From RGIG4097 sp964637515 (lineage in GTDB: Bacteria > Bacillota > Clostridia > Christensenellales > CAG-917), in contig CAZWUI010000005.1 in the NCBI GenBank assembly GCA_964637515.1, forward strand, positions 1 to 64,000: DNA of 64,000 nucleotides. Reading direction: 5' to 3'. The translations under genes and the position numbers were made by a program. Below the pieces are notes generated by a model, which saw only the letters and a program-made list of their open reading frames with translations, had not been told where the DNA came from and ran no database searches. Each line of letters starts with the position of its first letter. Position 1 is the first letter of the stretch. Shown one piece after another: positions 1 through 8,728 of this stretch.

Positions 1-54
1 TATATTAAAATAATAATATTATTATATTTAGCGCATTAGGCGCGGGAGCGAAAA

Positions 55-999
55 ATGTATTACGTAGGTATTGACGTCGGCGGTATGAGCCTCAAAGCAG
101 GAGTGGTTGACGAGAACGGCAACGTACTTCACAAAAAAGCGGTTACCACCGAACCCGAAAAGGACAGTATGGAAATCGTTGCGGATATCGAAAATCTCGT
201 GAGAGACGTTGTGACCGAAAGCGGTTTGAATCTTGACGAAATCGAGGGTATCGGAATGGGATTCCCCGGCTCCGTCTGGGATGCGAAAGGGGAAATCGTG
301 TATTGCTGCAATATCAATCTCGTCAAAATTCCTATCGTGAAAATTCTCAAAAAATCCCTTGGCGTTGACAATATCAAAATCAGCAACGACGCAAACTGCG
401 CCGCTCTCGGCGAAACGAAATTCGGAGCGGGCAAGGGTGCGACGAATAGTGTACTTATCACTCTCGGCACGGGACTGGGCACGGGTATCGTCGTGGACGG
501 CAAGTTGCTCACCGGCAATCGCTCGGCAGGCGCCGAAGGCGGGCATATGCAAATCAACATAGGCGGTCCCGTTTGCGGCTGCGACAAAAAAGGGCACTAC
601 GAAGCGTATGCATCTGCAACTGCACTCATCCGTCAAACCGAAGACGCTATGGCACGTCACCCCGAAAGTCTTTTGCACGAAGTGGCAAAAGTTGAGGGTG
701 TGAATGGCAAAACGGCGTTTATCGCTGCAAAACATGGCGATAAAGTGGCGAATGCGGTGGTTAAACGCTATATCAAATATATCGGAATGGGACTTGTGAA
801 CTTTGCAAATCTCTTCTATCCCGAGATAATCATCGTCGGCGGTGGCATCTCGAAAGAAGGGGACGTCCTTGTCAAACCCCTGCAAAGATACGTTTCAAGA
901 AACGTCTACGGCTCACAGTATAATCCCAAAATCAAGGTGGTCGCAGCAACCCTCGGCAACGATGCGGGTATCATCGGCGCGGCTACGCTTGCTATGTAA
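55..999 (+). CDS. ROK family sugar kinase (glucokinase-like)
   Basis: A 314-residue ROK-family protein that probably phosphorylates glucose or a related hexose with ATP in the cytosol. The N-terminal phosphate loop reads GIDVGGMSLKAGVVD (residues 4-18), and the ATP-binding GTGLGTGIV motif follows near residue 138. The ROK zinc motif is present as PVCGCDKKGHYEAYAS (about residues 177-192), but the third cysteine of the usual CGCGxxGCxE pattern is a histidine. The C-terminal half has the expected IIVGGGIS segment. The start is preceded by GGGAGCG at good spacing. It ends 2 bases before the radical SAM gene, so the two are probably co-transcribed. The exact sugar cannot be read from sequence; N-acetyl-hexosamine kinases and ROK repressors share the fold, but there is no N-terminal helix-turn-helix. 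Confidence 0.9.
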   Translation: MYYVGIDVGGMSLKAGVVDENGNVLHKKAVTTEPEKDSMEIVADIENLVRDVVTESGLNLDEIEGIGMGFPGSVWDAKGEIVYCCNINLVKIPIVKILKKSLGVDNIKISNDANCAALGETKFGAGKGATNSVLITLGTGLGTGIVVDGKLLTGNRSAGAEGGHMQINIGGPVCGCDKKGHYEAYASATALIRQTEDAMARHPESLLHEVAKVEGVNGKTAFIAAKHGDKVANAVVKRYIKYIGMGLVNFANLFYPEIIIVGGGISKEGDVLVKPLQRYVSRNVYGSQYNPKIKVVAATLGNDAGIIGAATLAM

Positions 1000-1001
1000 C
1001 G

Positions 1002-2768
1002 ATGCAAAATTACAAAGATAAATTGGATGATATTTTGCTTTCCGTCGAGAAGCCCGCGCGCTATACCGGCGGTGAGTGGAATACTCCCGACTTCAACAAA
1101 AACGCAAGAGCAAAATTCTGCTTTTGTTTCCCCGACGTCTATGAAATCGGAATGAGCAATCTCGGATTGCAAATTCTCTATGACGTTATCAACCGCGAAA
1201 AAGATTTCGTCGCGGAGCGTTGCTACGCGCCTTGGATCGATATGGGGCAGAAGTTGAGAGAAAACAACATACCATTGCTTTCTCTCGAAACCGCAACTCC
1301 CCTTAAAGATTTCGACGTCATCGGCTTTTCTGTGCAATTTGAACTTTTGTATTCAAACGTGCTCTACATGCTTGACCTTGCGGGTATTCCCTTTTACGCA
1401 AAGGACAGAGGGGAAGAATATCCCATTGTTTCGGCGGGCGGACCTTGTGCGGTCAACCCCGAACCTTTCGCACCGTTTTTCGATGTGATTTTCATCGGTG
1501 AAGGGGAAGAAATCGACCTTGCACTTTTGCGCCTTGTCGCTGAAGGTAAGGAAAAGGGTTGGAGCAAAAATCAAATCCTTGAAAAAGCAAAAGAAATAGA
1601 CGGCATATACGTCCCCGCACTCACGAAGAAAGGGGAAAAAGTCGTGAAAGCTGTCTTGCAAGACTTTGAAAACGCACCCTATCCCACAAAACCGCTCGTG
1701 CCTAATATCGAAATCGTCCACGACAGAGCAACATTGGAGTTATACCGCGGTTGCGCAAGCGGTTGCAGATTCTGTCAGGCGGGTTATTACTACCGTCCAA
1801 TCAGAGAGAGAAGTGCGGATAAGTGCGCGGAGTACGCAAAAAAAATGGTGGAAAGCACGGGATTCGGTGAAATCTCACTTTGCTCTCTTTCCACAAGCGA
1901 CTACACCGGACTTATGGACCTTGAAGGACAACTCCGTCCCTACGTTGAAGAAAAGAATATCACACTTGCTTTGCCGTCCTTGCGTTTATCTAGTTTCACG
2001 AAAGATATGGCGCAGTCGTCGAGAAGAAGCTCGTTGACTTTCGCACCCGAGGCAGGCACTCAAAGACTCAGAAACGTCATAAATAAAAACGTAACCGACG
2101 AGGAAATTATGAACGTCGGCAAGGCTTTCGAGGCGGGTTACGACAGCGTGAAACTCTACTTTATGATGGGACTCCCGACGGAAACCGACGAAGATATTGC
2201 GGGCATTGCGGATATTTGCCGAAAACTTCGGGAATTATATATTCAAATCCGCCACAAACGCACCTTGAATATCTCGGTGTCTTGCTCGGTGTTTATCCCG
2301 AAACCCTGCACTCCTTTCCAATGGGAAGAGCAGATTTCTTTCGACGAAATGCTGCGCAGACAAGCACTTCTTCGCAGATTGCTCCGCGAAATCAAAGGTG
2401 TAACTTTCTCGTGGCACGGCGCGGAAACGTCAGTGCTCGAAGCTGCTTTGGCAAGAGGGGATAGACGTCTTGCACCGGTTATTGTGCGTGCATACGAGTT
2501 GGGCGCGAAGTTTGACAGTTGGACGGAGCATTTCAAATGGGACGTCTGGACGAAAGCATTCGAGGACTGCGGCCTTACCATGCAGGAATACACCTGCGAA
2601 ATTCCCGAAGATAAGGATTTGCCGTGGGATTTCATCGACGTCGGAGTCACAAAAAAATACCTTCTCGGTCAACGTCATCTCGCCTATCAGGCAGTCACCA
2701 CGAAAAACTGCAGGGAAGGTTGCAACGGTTGCGGAGCGAATAGGCTCGGGAGGTGTACGATTATATGA
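1002..2768 (+). CDS. TIGR03960-type radical SAM protein with B12-binding-like N-terminus
   Basis: A 588-residue radical SAM protein. The Fe-S cluster motif CASGCRFC has Cys 251, 255 and 258, and it is followed by QAGYYYRP, typical of the TIGR03960 family. The N-terminal about 180 residues resemble a B12-binding fold, with GEGEEIDLALLRLVAEG near residue 165. A Cys-rich C-terminal segment (CREGCNGCGANRLGRC) closes the protein. The substrate of this family is not established. In Clostridia it is commonly followed by the DUF2344 protein and RNase G, exactly as here. The stop codon overlaps the start of the next gene in an ATGA, which suggests translational coupling. Confidence 0.92.
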   Translation: MQNYKDKLDDILLSVEKPARYTGGEWNTPDFNKNARAKFCFCFPDVYEIGMSNLGLQILYDVINREKDFVAERCYAPWIDMGQKLRENNIPLLSLETATPLKDFDVIGFSVQFELLYSNVLYMLDLAGIPFYAKDRGEEYPIVSAGGPCAVNPEPFAPFFDVIFIGEGEEIDLALLRLVAEGKEKGWSKNQILEKAKEIDGIYVPALTKKGEKVVKAVLQDFENAPYPTKPLVPNIEIVHDRATLELYRGCASGCRFCQAGYYYRPIRERSADKCAEYAKKMVESTGFGEISLCSLSTSDYTGLMDLEGQLRPYVEEKNITLALPSLRLSSFTKDMAQSSRRSSLTFAPEAGTQRLRNVINKNVTDEEIMNVGKAFEAGYDSVKLYFMMGLPTETDEDIAGIADICRKLRELYIQIRHKRTLNISVSCSVFIPKPCTPFQWEEQISFDEMLRRQALLRRLLREIKGVTFSWHGAETSVLEAALARGDRRLAPVIVRAYELGAKFDSWTEHFKWDVWTKAFEDCGLTMQEYTCEIPEDKDLPWDFIDVGVTKKYLLGQRHLAYQAVTTKNCREGCNGCGANRLGRCTII

Positions 2769-3403
2769 TAGTCTTGAAATATCGCAAAGTCGGCACATCG
2801 AAGTTTATCTCGCACGTTGACCTTTTGAAACATATGGCACGCATAATTCGTCGCGCGGAAATCCCGGTGAAGTATTCGCAAGGGTTCAATCCGCACGCAT
2901 TGATATTCTTTTCGTCCCCGTCCGTGCTCGGAGTAGGCTCGACCGCAGAGTACGTTTCGATAGATACGGATATGACTGCGGATGAAGTTTTGTCAAAGTA
3001 CAATTCGTCAGTCCCCGACACGCTCAAAGCGGAAAGGGCATTCGTTTTCGACAAAAATCCGAATATACAGGGATTGAACGTGTGTGCGGACTACGTGTTC
3101 GATACGCCTTATTTCACCCCCGATTTCTCGGACGGACTGAATATCATCTATATTAAAAAGGACGTTGAAACCACCGAAGATATATCGAAAAAGATATACG
3201 GCGTGTTTGATGCGGACGGAAAACTGGGGCTCAAACTTGCCTCCGGCAACGTCAATCTGCGTCCCGACAGACTCGTCCCCGCACTCAACGAAAAGTTTGG
3301 GCTTGACGTCAAAATCACGGACGTCGTGAAAACCAAACAATACGTCCTTGTCGGCGGAAAAGAATACGACGTGGACACCTATCTCGAAAACAAAATTTTG
3401 TGA
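2765..3403 (+). CDS. DUF2344 / TIGR03936 family protein
   Basis: A 212-residue protein beginning MIVLKYRKVGTSKFISHVDL, characteristic of the radical-SAM-linked DUF2344 family. I chose the ATG at 2765, which overlaps the upstream stop in an ATGA and has GGGAGG about 11 bases upstream. An in-frame GTG at 2753 would add four residues. The conserved SKFISHVDLLKHMARIIRRA and SQGFNPHALIFFSSPSVLGV segments are both intact. The family almost always sits next to the radical SAM gene and in some genomes is fused to it. Its molecular role is unknown; a link to ribosomal or RNA processing is only suggested by the RNase G gene that follows. Confidence 0.88.
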   Translation: MIVLKYRKVGTSKFISHVDLLKHMARIIRRAEIPVKYSQGFNPHALIFFSSPSVLGVGSTAEYVSIDTDMTADEVLSKYNSSVPDTLKAERAFVFDKNPNIQGLNVCADYVFDTPYFTPDFSDGLNIIYIKKDVETTEDISKKIYGVFDADGKLGLKLASGNVNLRPDRLVPALNEKFGLDVKITDVVKTKQYVLVGGKEYDVDTYLENKIL

Positions 3404-3411
3404 GAATATAA

Positions 3412-4902
3412 ATGAAAAGTTTGCTTATTGATTACAATCCTCGTTGCGTGCGCGCCGCTCTTGTCGAAGACGGCGACCTCGTGGAATTTCACGTTGAGCA
3501 CAACGCGATGCGCGGTATCGTCGGCAATATCTACAAAGGTAAAGTCGAAAACGTCGTATCGGGCATGAAAGCGTCCTTCGTGAATATCGGACTTGAAAGA
3601 AACGGTTTTCTTTACGTTGGCGAATCTCTCGTTGATGCCGGAAAACTCAAAGAGGGCAGAGAGTTGACCGCAATCAACGTAAGTCCCGGCGACGTCATTA
3701 TGTGCCAAGTCGTGAAAGACGAATTTGGCACGAAAGGCGCAAGACTCACGACGGATATCACTCTCCCCGGATACTTCCTTGTATTGCTTCCCAACAGCAC
3801 GTTTTTCGGGGTGTCGAGAAAGATCGAAAACGTCGAAAGACGAACCTACCTTGAAGAGTTTGTAAAATCCATTTGTCCGCAGAATATGGGGTTTATCATA
3901 CGTTCTGCGGCAGATAAAGCCACGGATGAGGATATTATCGCAGAAGCGAAGAGTCTCATCGAGTTATGGAAAAAGGTGGAAGAAGACTACCAAAAAGCAC
4001 AACCGAAAACCCTCGTTTTCAAAGAGGCGGAACTCCTTGAACGCGCTATCCGCGACACATATAGCGAAGACGTCGAAAGTGTCGTCGTCAACGAGCCCGA
4101 ACTTGCAGAGCAACTCCGCGAAAAGGCGGGCAAAGTCAAGGTCAGCGTATATGACGGACAAAGAAATATCTTCCGCCACTACGGCATCGCAGAGCAAATC
4201 AATCGACTTGCGGACAGGCGCGTAAACCTTGAAAACGGTGCGTATCTCATCATCGACAAAACCGAAGCACTCACCGTCATCGACGTGAATACGGGACACT
4301 TTGTCGGGGGCAAGGACCTTGAAGATACCGTCTACAAAACCAATATGGTTGCCGCGGACGAAATCGCAAAACAGTTGAGAGTGAGAAATATCAGCGGTAT
4401 CGTCGTCATCGACTTTATCGATATGACCGTAGACGAGCACAAAGATGCCGTCATGGACAGATTGAAACAGGCGCTCAAAAAGGATAGACTCAAAACTTCC
4501 GCCGTCGAAATGACTGCGCTTGGACTTGTTGAGTTGACGAGAAAAAAGGCAAAACTACCCGTGGATAATTTCATGTTGTCCGACTGTCCCGACTGCATGG
4601 ACGGACATACCGTGTCCGAAATGCAAATGCTTTTCGTCATTCGCGACGAGTTTGTGGAGTTTGCGCTCCGCGAGAAAAACAAGCCTATCGCTCTCATCAA
4701 GGTCAATCCGAGAGTTTTTGACACTCTCTTCGACGTGCACTACCTGCCGCGCGAAGTCTTGAGAGTGTGGAAAGGCAAGAAAATATACTTCTACGCAGAC
4801 CATGATTGCAAACACGATAAGTTCGAAATCGTCGGCGTCGATTCGGTGGACGCGCTTCCAAAGGAAGCGAAATACGTTGACGTTTACGCTTTCGGTGCGT
4901 AG
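3412..4902 (+). CDS. rng: Ribonuclease G/E family protein
   Basis: A 496-residue ribonuclease of the RNase G/E family, a single-strand-specific endonuclease of rRNA and mRNA maturation. An S1 domain lies at about residues 30-125 (GNIYKGKVENVVSGMKASFV). The DNase-I-like catalytic subdomain holds the metal ligands in VIDVNTG and VVIDFIDM. The zinc-link cysteines are seen as SDCPDCMDG near residue 390. The length fits RNase G: there is no long C-terminal scaffold as in E. coli RNase E. It begins 8 bases after the DUF2344 stop. The rplU/rpmA genes that often follow in Clostridia are absent; an MDR dehydrogenase follows instead. Confidence 0.92.
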   Translation: MKSLLIDYNPRCVRAALVEDGDLVEFHVEHNAMRGIVGNIYKGKVENVVSGMKASFVNIGLERNGFLYVGESLVDAGKLKEGRELTAINVSPGDVIMCQVVKDEFGTKGARLTTDITLPGYFLVLLPNSTFFGVSRKIENVERRTYLEEFVKSICPQNMGFIIRSAADKATDEDIIAEAKSLIELWKKVEEDYQKAQPKTLVFKEAELLERAIRDTYSEDVESVVVNEPELAEQLREKAGKVKVSVYDGQRNIFRHYGIAEQINRLADRRVNLENGAYLIIDKTEALTVIDVNTGHFVGGKDLEDTVYKTNMVAADEIAKQLRVRNISGIVVIDFIDMTVDEHKDAVMDRLKQALKKDRLKTSAVEMTALGLVELTRKKAKLPVDNFMLSDCPDCMDGHTVSEMQMLFVIRDEFVEFALREKNKPIALIKVNPRVFDTLFDVHYLPREVLRVWKGKKIYFYADHDCKHDKFEIVGVDSVDALPKEAKYVDVYAFGA

Positions 4903-4953
4903 GGTATTGCATTAGCGGCGTAGTTGTGCTATCATAGACCGCAAGAGGAAATT

Positions 4954-5928
4954 ATGAAAACTTGGCAAATCGAAAATCTAAATTGCATCAGAGTCAAAGA
5001 ATCCACTCTCACCAGGGCTGAAAACGAAGTCAAAATCAAGATGAGTAAAGTGGCGCTTTCGTCAACCGACGTCGCCTACTTTGCGGGTGACCACGAAGGC
5101 ACTCTTGTCCCCGGGCATAGCGGTATCGCCCTCGTCAGCGAAGCGGACGAATCCTTGGGACTCAAACTCGGCTCTCGCGTGGTGGTCAGCCCTTTCATCC
5201 CTTACGAAAGCCACGGCGTAAAAAAAGTCAAGGTTATGGGCGTTGATACAGACGGACTTCTTTCCGACTTTGTCTGCGTGCCGTCCGAAAACGTCTATCT
5301 TCTTCCCGACGGCATCCCCGACGACGATGCGATTTTTGCGGAGTATATAGCGCTCGGCAACAACGTCTTTGAAAATATGGACTACGAAAAGGGTGATTAC
5401 GTCGTCATCGTCGGCGCAAGCACTCTTGGCCTTGTCTTGTCGCAACTCGCTTTATACTACCAACTCGTGCCTATTCTCGTCGATTTGGATGCGGAAAAGC
5501 TCCGCATTGCAGAGCATTGGGGTGTGTATTACACCTTGAACCCCACCTACGATAACCTTGAGCGTAGAGTGGAAGAAATCACCGGCGGTAGAATGAGTGA
5601 ATTTTCCGTGTTTGCCGGGGAAGGTCTTCCTTTCACTAATACCGTCCGCCTTGTGCAAGATAAGGGCGTAGTCATCATCGCAGGCTATTCCGCTCACGCA
5701 AAACACCAACTCGATATGGACACCGTTCTTGGAAAACAACTTACCATAAAAGGTGTCGGCAACGGCTACGGCGAAATGTCGTCCGCGATCAACCTGCTCG
5801 CAAATAAAATCATCAAAACGGACGGCCTCATCACGAAACGTATCTACTTCGACGAAGTCCCCGAGATGGTAAGAGAATGCGCGGAATACCCCTACCAACA
5901 CAACAAAATCCTTATCAACGTCGACTGA
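4954..5928 (+). CDS. MDR-family dehydrogenase lacking zinc ligands
   Basis: A 324-residue medium-chain dehydrogenase/reductase, probably NAD(P)H-dependent. I place the start at 4954, behind AAGAGGAAATT; an upstream in-frame codon at 4924 lacks a Shine-Dalgarno site. The N-terminal GroES-like domain has the family outline (SSTDVAYFAG, PGHSGIA, GSRVVVSPFIPY). However, the catalytic zinc cysteine of the usual CGTDxH motif is a serine, the PGHE glutamate is a serine, and the four-cysteine structural zinc lobe is missing. The Rossmann segment VVIVGASTLGLVLSQLALYY (about residues 149-168) is intact. It is therefore more likely a quinone-oxidoreductase-like or other non-zinc reductase than an alcohol dehydrogenase. 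The substrate is unknown. Confidence 0.75.
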   Translation: MKTWQIENLNCIRVKESTLTRAENEVKIKMSKVALSSTDVAYFAGDHEGTLVPGHSGIALVSEADESLGLKLGSRVVVSPFIPYESHGVKKVKVMGVDTDGLLSDFVCVPSENVYLLPDGIPDDDAIFAEYIALGNNVFENMDYEKGDYVVIVGASTLGLVLSQLALYYQLVPILVDLDAEKLRIAEHWGVYYTLNPTYDNLERRVEEITGGRMSEFSVFAGEGLPFTNTVRLVQDKGVVIIAGYSAHAKHQLDMDTVLGKQLTIKGVGNGYGEMSSAINLLANKIIKTDGLITKRIYFDEVPEMVRECAEYPYQHNKILINVD

Positions 5929-5947
5929 CAAATCCCCAAAACCAACC

Positions 5948-5979
5948 AAAAGGCACTCAACCGAGCGCCTTTATTTTTT
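5948..5979 (+). terminator. Rho-independent terminator after the MDR dehydrogenase
   Basis: Arms AAAGGCACTC and GAGCGCCTTT (one A/C mismatch) enclose an AACC loop and are followed by a T-rich run, 19 bases after the stop. Confidence 0.75.
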
Positions 5980-5998
5980 GTCCAACGACAGCACCTAT

Positions 5999-6066
5999 TT
6001 TTCCTCTTGGGGACGGAGCAAAAGCGGAAAAGTTTTCCGCTTTTTGCTCCGTCCCCAAGAGGAAAA
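5999..6066. repeat. Long palindromic repeat, solo copy (REP/MITE-like)
   Basis: A nearly perfect palindrome: arms of about 33 bases around a single central G at 6032, with one bulged T. The outer arms read TTTTCCTCTTGGGGACGGAG and its complement. The same outer arms recur at 12355-12422 and 13273-13339, on each side of a Y1 transposase gene. This copy has no transposase, so it looks like a non-autonomous copy of that element. Confidence 0.9.
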
Positions 6067-6145
6067 CGAAGAAGAAAAATCGCTGTTTATAGGGAAATTT
6101 CGAAAACAGTTTCTGTAGCGAAAAATTGTGAAATTAGTTTTTATC

Positions 6146-6190
6146 CCTGTCCCCAAGAGGAAAACCTTTCCGCTTTGTGCTCCGCCCTCA
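6146..6190. repeat. Decayed partial copies of the palindromic repeat
   Basis: Two right-arm-like segments stand in tandem: TGTCCCCAAGAGGAAAA, then CTTTCCGCTTTGTGCTCCG with several mismatches. They sit about 80 bases after the intact copy and look like eroded remnants. Confidence 0.65.
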
Positions 6191-6243
6191 AGCCGCACTT
6201 GCATTTTAATATGGCGCGTATTGTAATTATAAAAACCAAATAA

Positions 6244-6268
6244 AAAACGCGCCAGTGCGGTGCGTTTT
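6244..6268 (-). terminator. Terminator of the DUF4364 gene (minus strand)
   Basis: Read on the minus strand, arms AAAACGC and GCGTTTT enclose an 11-base loop and are followed by a T run, immediately after the stop. Confidence 0.65.
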
Positions 6269-6269
6269 G

Positions 6270-6803
6270 TCAGTCGAGAAGGGTGTCGTGGATTAGGGCG
6301 TAGGTTTGGGATGCTTTGTCCACCCAACTTTTGTAGAGATATTTCGCAAGTTGGCGATTGGCAACGACCATTTTCAGTTCCATAAGGGTGGTGGTGTCGT
6401 TGTTGATTTTGAGAATGACCGTGTAGGTGCCGTCTGCGTTTTTGGAGTAGTCGCAGAAATAGGATTGGCGTTTCTTGTAACGCATACGGTTATCCCTTGC
6501 GTACGTGGTGATATTGTCGCGGATGGATGCGGGTATGCGCGTGTAGAAAAGCGCCAAACAACTGGTGCCGTCTTGGGTGATATTGTAATTCTCGCTTTTG
6601 GGGACCTTATAGACAAGGTTGGTTTCGAGAAGTTCACCGAGATACTGTTTGCATTCCATATAGGTGAGCCAGTCGTTGTCCGAGGAGCAGATGTCGAGAA
6701 TGGTGGATTCGGCAAGCGGTATCGCCATCTTTTCAAAGACGAACAAAATTATTAATTTTTGAATTTTGCTATCCAGACGAATAGGGGCTTGATCGAAGTC
6801 CAT
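6270..6803 (-). CDS. DUF4364 family protein
   Basis: A 177-residue protein beginning MDFDQAPIRLDSKIQKLIIL. The start at 6803 is fixed by a very strong AAAGGAGGAG site 5 bases upstream; the longer frame further upstream has no support. The N-terminal half reads as a winged-helix-like region (TYMECKQYLGELLETNLVYK, then ITQDGTSCLALF). The C-terminal half contains a beta-rich segment (GTYTVILKINNDTTTLMELK). DUF4364 proteins are widespread in Firmicutes and are presumed to be transcription regulators, but no target is known. It has its own promoter and terminator, so it appears monocistronic. Confidence 0.85.
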   Translation of the reverse strand: MDFDQAPIRLDSKIQKLIILFVFEKMAIPLAESTILDICSSDNDWLTYMECKQYLGELLETNLVYKVPKSENYNITQDGTSCLALFYTRIPASIRDNITTYARDNRMRYKKRQSYFCDYSKNADGTYTVILKINNDTTTLMELKMVVANRQLAKYLYKSWVDKASQTYALIHDTLLD

Positions 6804-6834
6804 TTTATCTCCTCCTTTGTTTAATCGAATTGCC

Positions 6835-6864
6835 ATTGTAGCACCAAACCCCGAAAAAAAACAA
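6835..6864 (-). promoter_or_regulatory. Sigma-A promoter of the DUF4364 gene
   Basis: On the minus strand: TTGTTT, 18 bases, then TACAAT preceded by TGC (extended -10). Confidence 0.6.
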
Positions 6865-6928
6865 GACTTTATGCAAAAAAATATTCGTTTGACAAAATGT
6901 AGTGCACCGAGTTTTTTTGCCCACAAGA

Positions 6929-6950
6929 AAACCGCCCTTTCGGACGGTTT
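6929..6950 (-). terminator. Terminator of the M20 peptidase gene (minus strand)
   Basis: On the minus strand, AACCGTCC pairs with GGGCGGTT around a GAAA tetraloop and is followed by TTTTCTTG. Confidence 0.75.
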
Positions 6951-6971
6951 CCGTATATGGCTTATGAGATT

Positions 6972-8465
6972 TTAGCCGAGAGTGTTTTCAAGGCAACGCA
7001 CGAAGAATTGAGTTGCCTTTTCGAGTTGGTCTACATGCAGACGCTCGTTGATGCCGTGGATACGCGCTTGGTCGTCGAGAGAGTTGATGAACGGACCGAA
7101 ACGGAACACGTTGTCCGTGAGCGGGTTGTAGAAGCGCGCGTCGCTTGCCGCGATGAACATATAAGGTGCGACGACCACGTCGTCGAAGGTCTCGAGAATT
7201 GACGTGCGGATATTCTCGTACGCATCGCAGTGGACGTCCGCTTCCGCAGAAGGATTGGAGTATTGGAGCATATTGACTTTCAACACGCCTTTCTTCACGT
7301 CTTTCTTGAGAAGTTTTTCGAGATATGCTTTCACGTCGTCTGCGGTTTCACCGGTGATCATACGGTAGTTGATATTCGCTCTTGCTTCTTTAGGGATGAC
7401 GTTTCTTGCGTCGCTACCCCAGAGCATAGTGGGTGCAAACGTGGTGCGCACGAGTGCGTTGGTCATAGGCATGACGAGAGTGAATGCAAACTTGAGAAGG
7501 GGAGAGAATACGTCGCGGTTGGTGAACAAGAATTTGAACAATTTGCCGAGCGCACCGCCACCGCAGTAGGGAGCGAGTTCTCTGAAGGTTTCTTTGGTGA
7601 GTTCGGTCCAACGAGTCTTCATGGGGTGAGATTCAACCTTTGCGACCGCTTTTGCAAGTACGCCGTCTGCCGTGGGAGGATTGGGGTTGGATGCGTGACC
7701 GCCTTGTTTGTTGACGACGAGTTCGAGATCTCCGCTGCCTTTTTCCGCCGCGCCGATGAGTGCTACGGTGTGGGGGATGCCGAGAAGATTTCCGTCAAGG
7801 ACGGTGCCGCCTTCGTCTACGACGAATTCCATTTCAACACCCTTGTCTTTGAGATATTTGACGATGCTAGATGCGCCGACTATGGATTGGCCGGGTTCTT
7901 CGTCGTGTCCGAAACAGAGATACAAATCTCTTTCAAATTCCTTGCCGTGTTCGAGATGATATTCCACCGCTTCGAGAAGAGCGATCATATGGCTCTTCAT
8001 ATCCTGCGCGCCTCTGCCGTAGATATAGCCGTCTTCGGTGAGATGACCGCTGAACGGATCGTATTCCCAACCGTCTATGGGAGCGGGAACGACGTCGATA
8101 TGGCTGAGATAGCAACCGCCTTTGAGCGCGGGATTTTTGCCTTTCAGATGATAGATGACGGAGTAGTCCGCAATGATGGTGCGTTCCGCTTTCGCATTGA
8201 GAAGGGGATAGGTTTTTTCAAGCCAATCTCTATAATCGACGAATGCTTGGGTGTTGTCGATATAGTCGTCCACCATGGACACGGTGGGGATGCGGATTGC
8301 TTCTTGCAAGTGTTTGACCGCTCTGTCTTTGTCGACTGCTGCGGGGGTTGCAAGTTCTACGGGTTTGTGAGTGGGTTTGTTCAGGGCGGTACGAATGACG
8401 AGAACAAGTACGAAAAGAACGACTGCTGCCGCTATCGCAATACCGACTATTGCACCAATTGACAT
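6972..8465 (-). CDS. M20/M25/M40 metallopeptidase, membrane-anchored (carboxypeptidase S-like)
   Basis: A 497-residue di-zinc exopeptidase of the M20 family. Residues 4-26 form one hydrophobic segment (GAIVGIAIAAAVVLFVLVLV) that probably anchors the N-terminus in the membrane. Zinc and catalytic motifs are all visible: SHIDVVP (His, Asp), GRGAQDMKSHM (bridging Asp), GHDEEPGQ (Glu pair) and AASDARFYNPL. The closest named relatives are Gly-Xaa carboxypeptidase and PM20D1-type enzymes, which cleave or form N-acyl amino acid bonds; the substrate here is unknown. A near-consensus promoter lies upstream, and the gene is divergent from pckG. It ends in its own terminator, so it is not in an operon with DUF4364. 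Confidence 0.88.
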   Translation of the reverse strand: MSIGAIVGIAIAAAVVLFVLVLVIRTALNKPTHKPVELATPAAVDKDRAVKHLQEAIRIPTVSMVDDYIDNTQAFVDYRDWLEKTYPLLNAKAERTIIADYSVIYHLKGKNPALKGGCYLSHIDVVPAPIDGWEYDPFSGHLTEDGYIYGRGAQDMKSHMIALLEAVEYHLEHGKEFERDLYLCFGHDEEPGQSIVGASSIVKYLKDKGVEMEFVVDEGGTVLDGNLLGIPHTVALIGAAEKGSGDLELVVNKQGGHASNPNPPTADGVLAKAVAKVESHPMKTRWTELTKETFRELAPYCGGGALGKLFKFLFTNRDVFSPLLKFAFTLVMPMTNALVRTTFAPTMLWGSDARNVIPKEARANINYRMITGETADDVKAYLEKLLKKDVKKGVLKVNMLQYSNPSAEADVHCDAYENIRTSILETFDDVVVAPYMFIAASDARFYNPLTDNVFRFGPFINSLDDQARIHGINERLHVDQLEKATQFFVRCLENTLG

Positions 8466-8495
8466 AATGCACCTCTAAAAAAAATTACTATATAG

Positions 8496-8524
8496 ATTAT
8501 ATATCCATATTGATTTTTTTTCAA
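8496..8524 (-). promoter_or_regulatory. Sigma-A promoter of the M20 peptidase
   Basis: On the minus strand: TTGAAA (8524-8519), 17 bases, TATAAT (8501-8496), about 30 bases before the start codon. Confidence 0.75.
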
Positions 8525-8596
8525 GAATTTTACGGATAAAAGTTTTATTTTGGTCAAAACGGCATTTTATATATGGAAAATGATGATATAAACAGC

Positions 8597-8611
8597 TTGT
8601 TTTGCAAACAA
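8597..8611. promoter_or_regulatory. Candidate operator between the M20 peptidase gene and pckG
   Basis: A perfect 15-base palindrome, TTGTTTTGCAAACAA, in the divergent intergenic region, upstream of both promoters. The size and symmetry fit a dimeric repressor site. It does not match the cre or Rex consensus as I know them, so no regulator is proposed. Confidence 0.4.
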
Positions 8612-8690
8612 TATAACAAACGAGTTTTTGAGCGGCAAGAGTCAAGCACATGATGCGTGCGCGCATATACTTATATTAGAAAACCTTTCG

Positions 8691-8719
8691 TTGACAATTT
8701 GACTACAAAATAGTATACT
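8691..8719 (+). promoter_or_regulatory. Consensus sigma-A promoter of pckG
   Basis: TTGACA (8691-8696), 17 bases, TATACT (8714-8719). The predicted start is about 8726, giving a 66-base leader. Confidence 0.88.
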
Positions 8720-8728
8720 ATTTTACAG

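Larger units (their letters stand above)
5929..6269. other. Intergenic region with palindromic repeats
   Basis: This 341-base gap between convergent genes holds the dehydrogenase terminator, a full palindromic repeat (5999-6066), a decayed partial copy (about 6146-6190) and the DUF4364 terminator on the other strand. Small reading frames through it run across the palindromes and are not credible genes. Confidence 0.8.
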
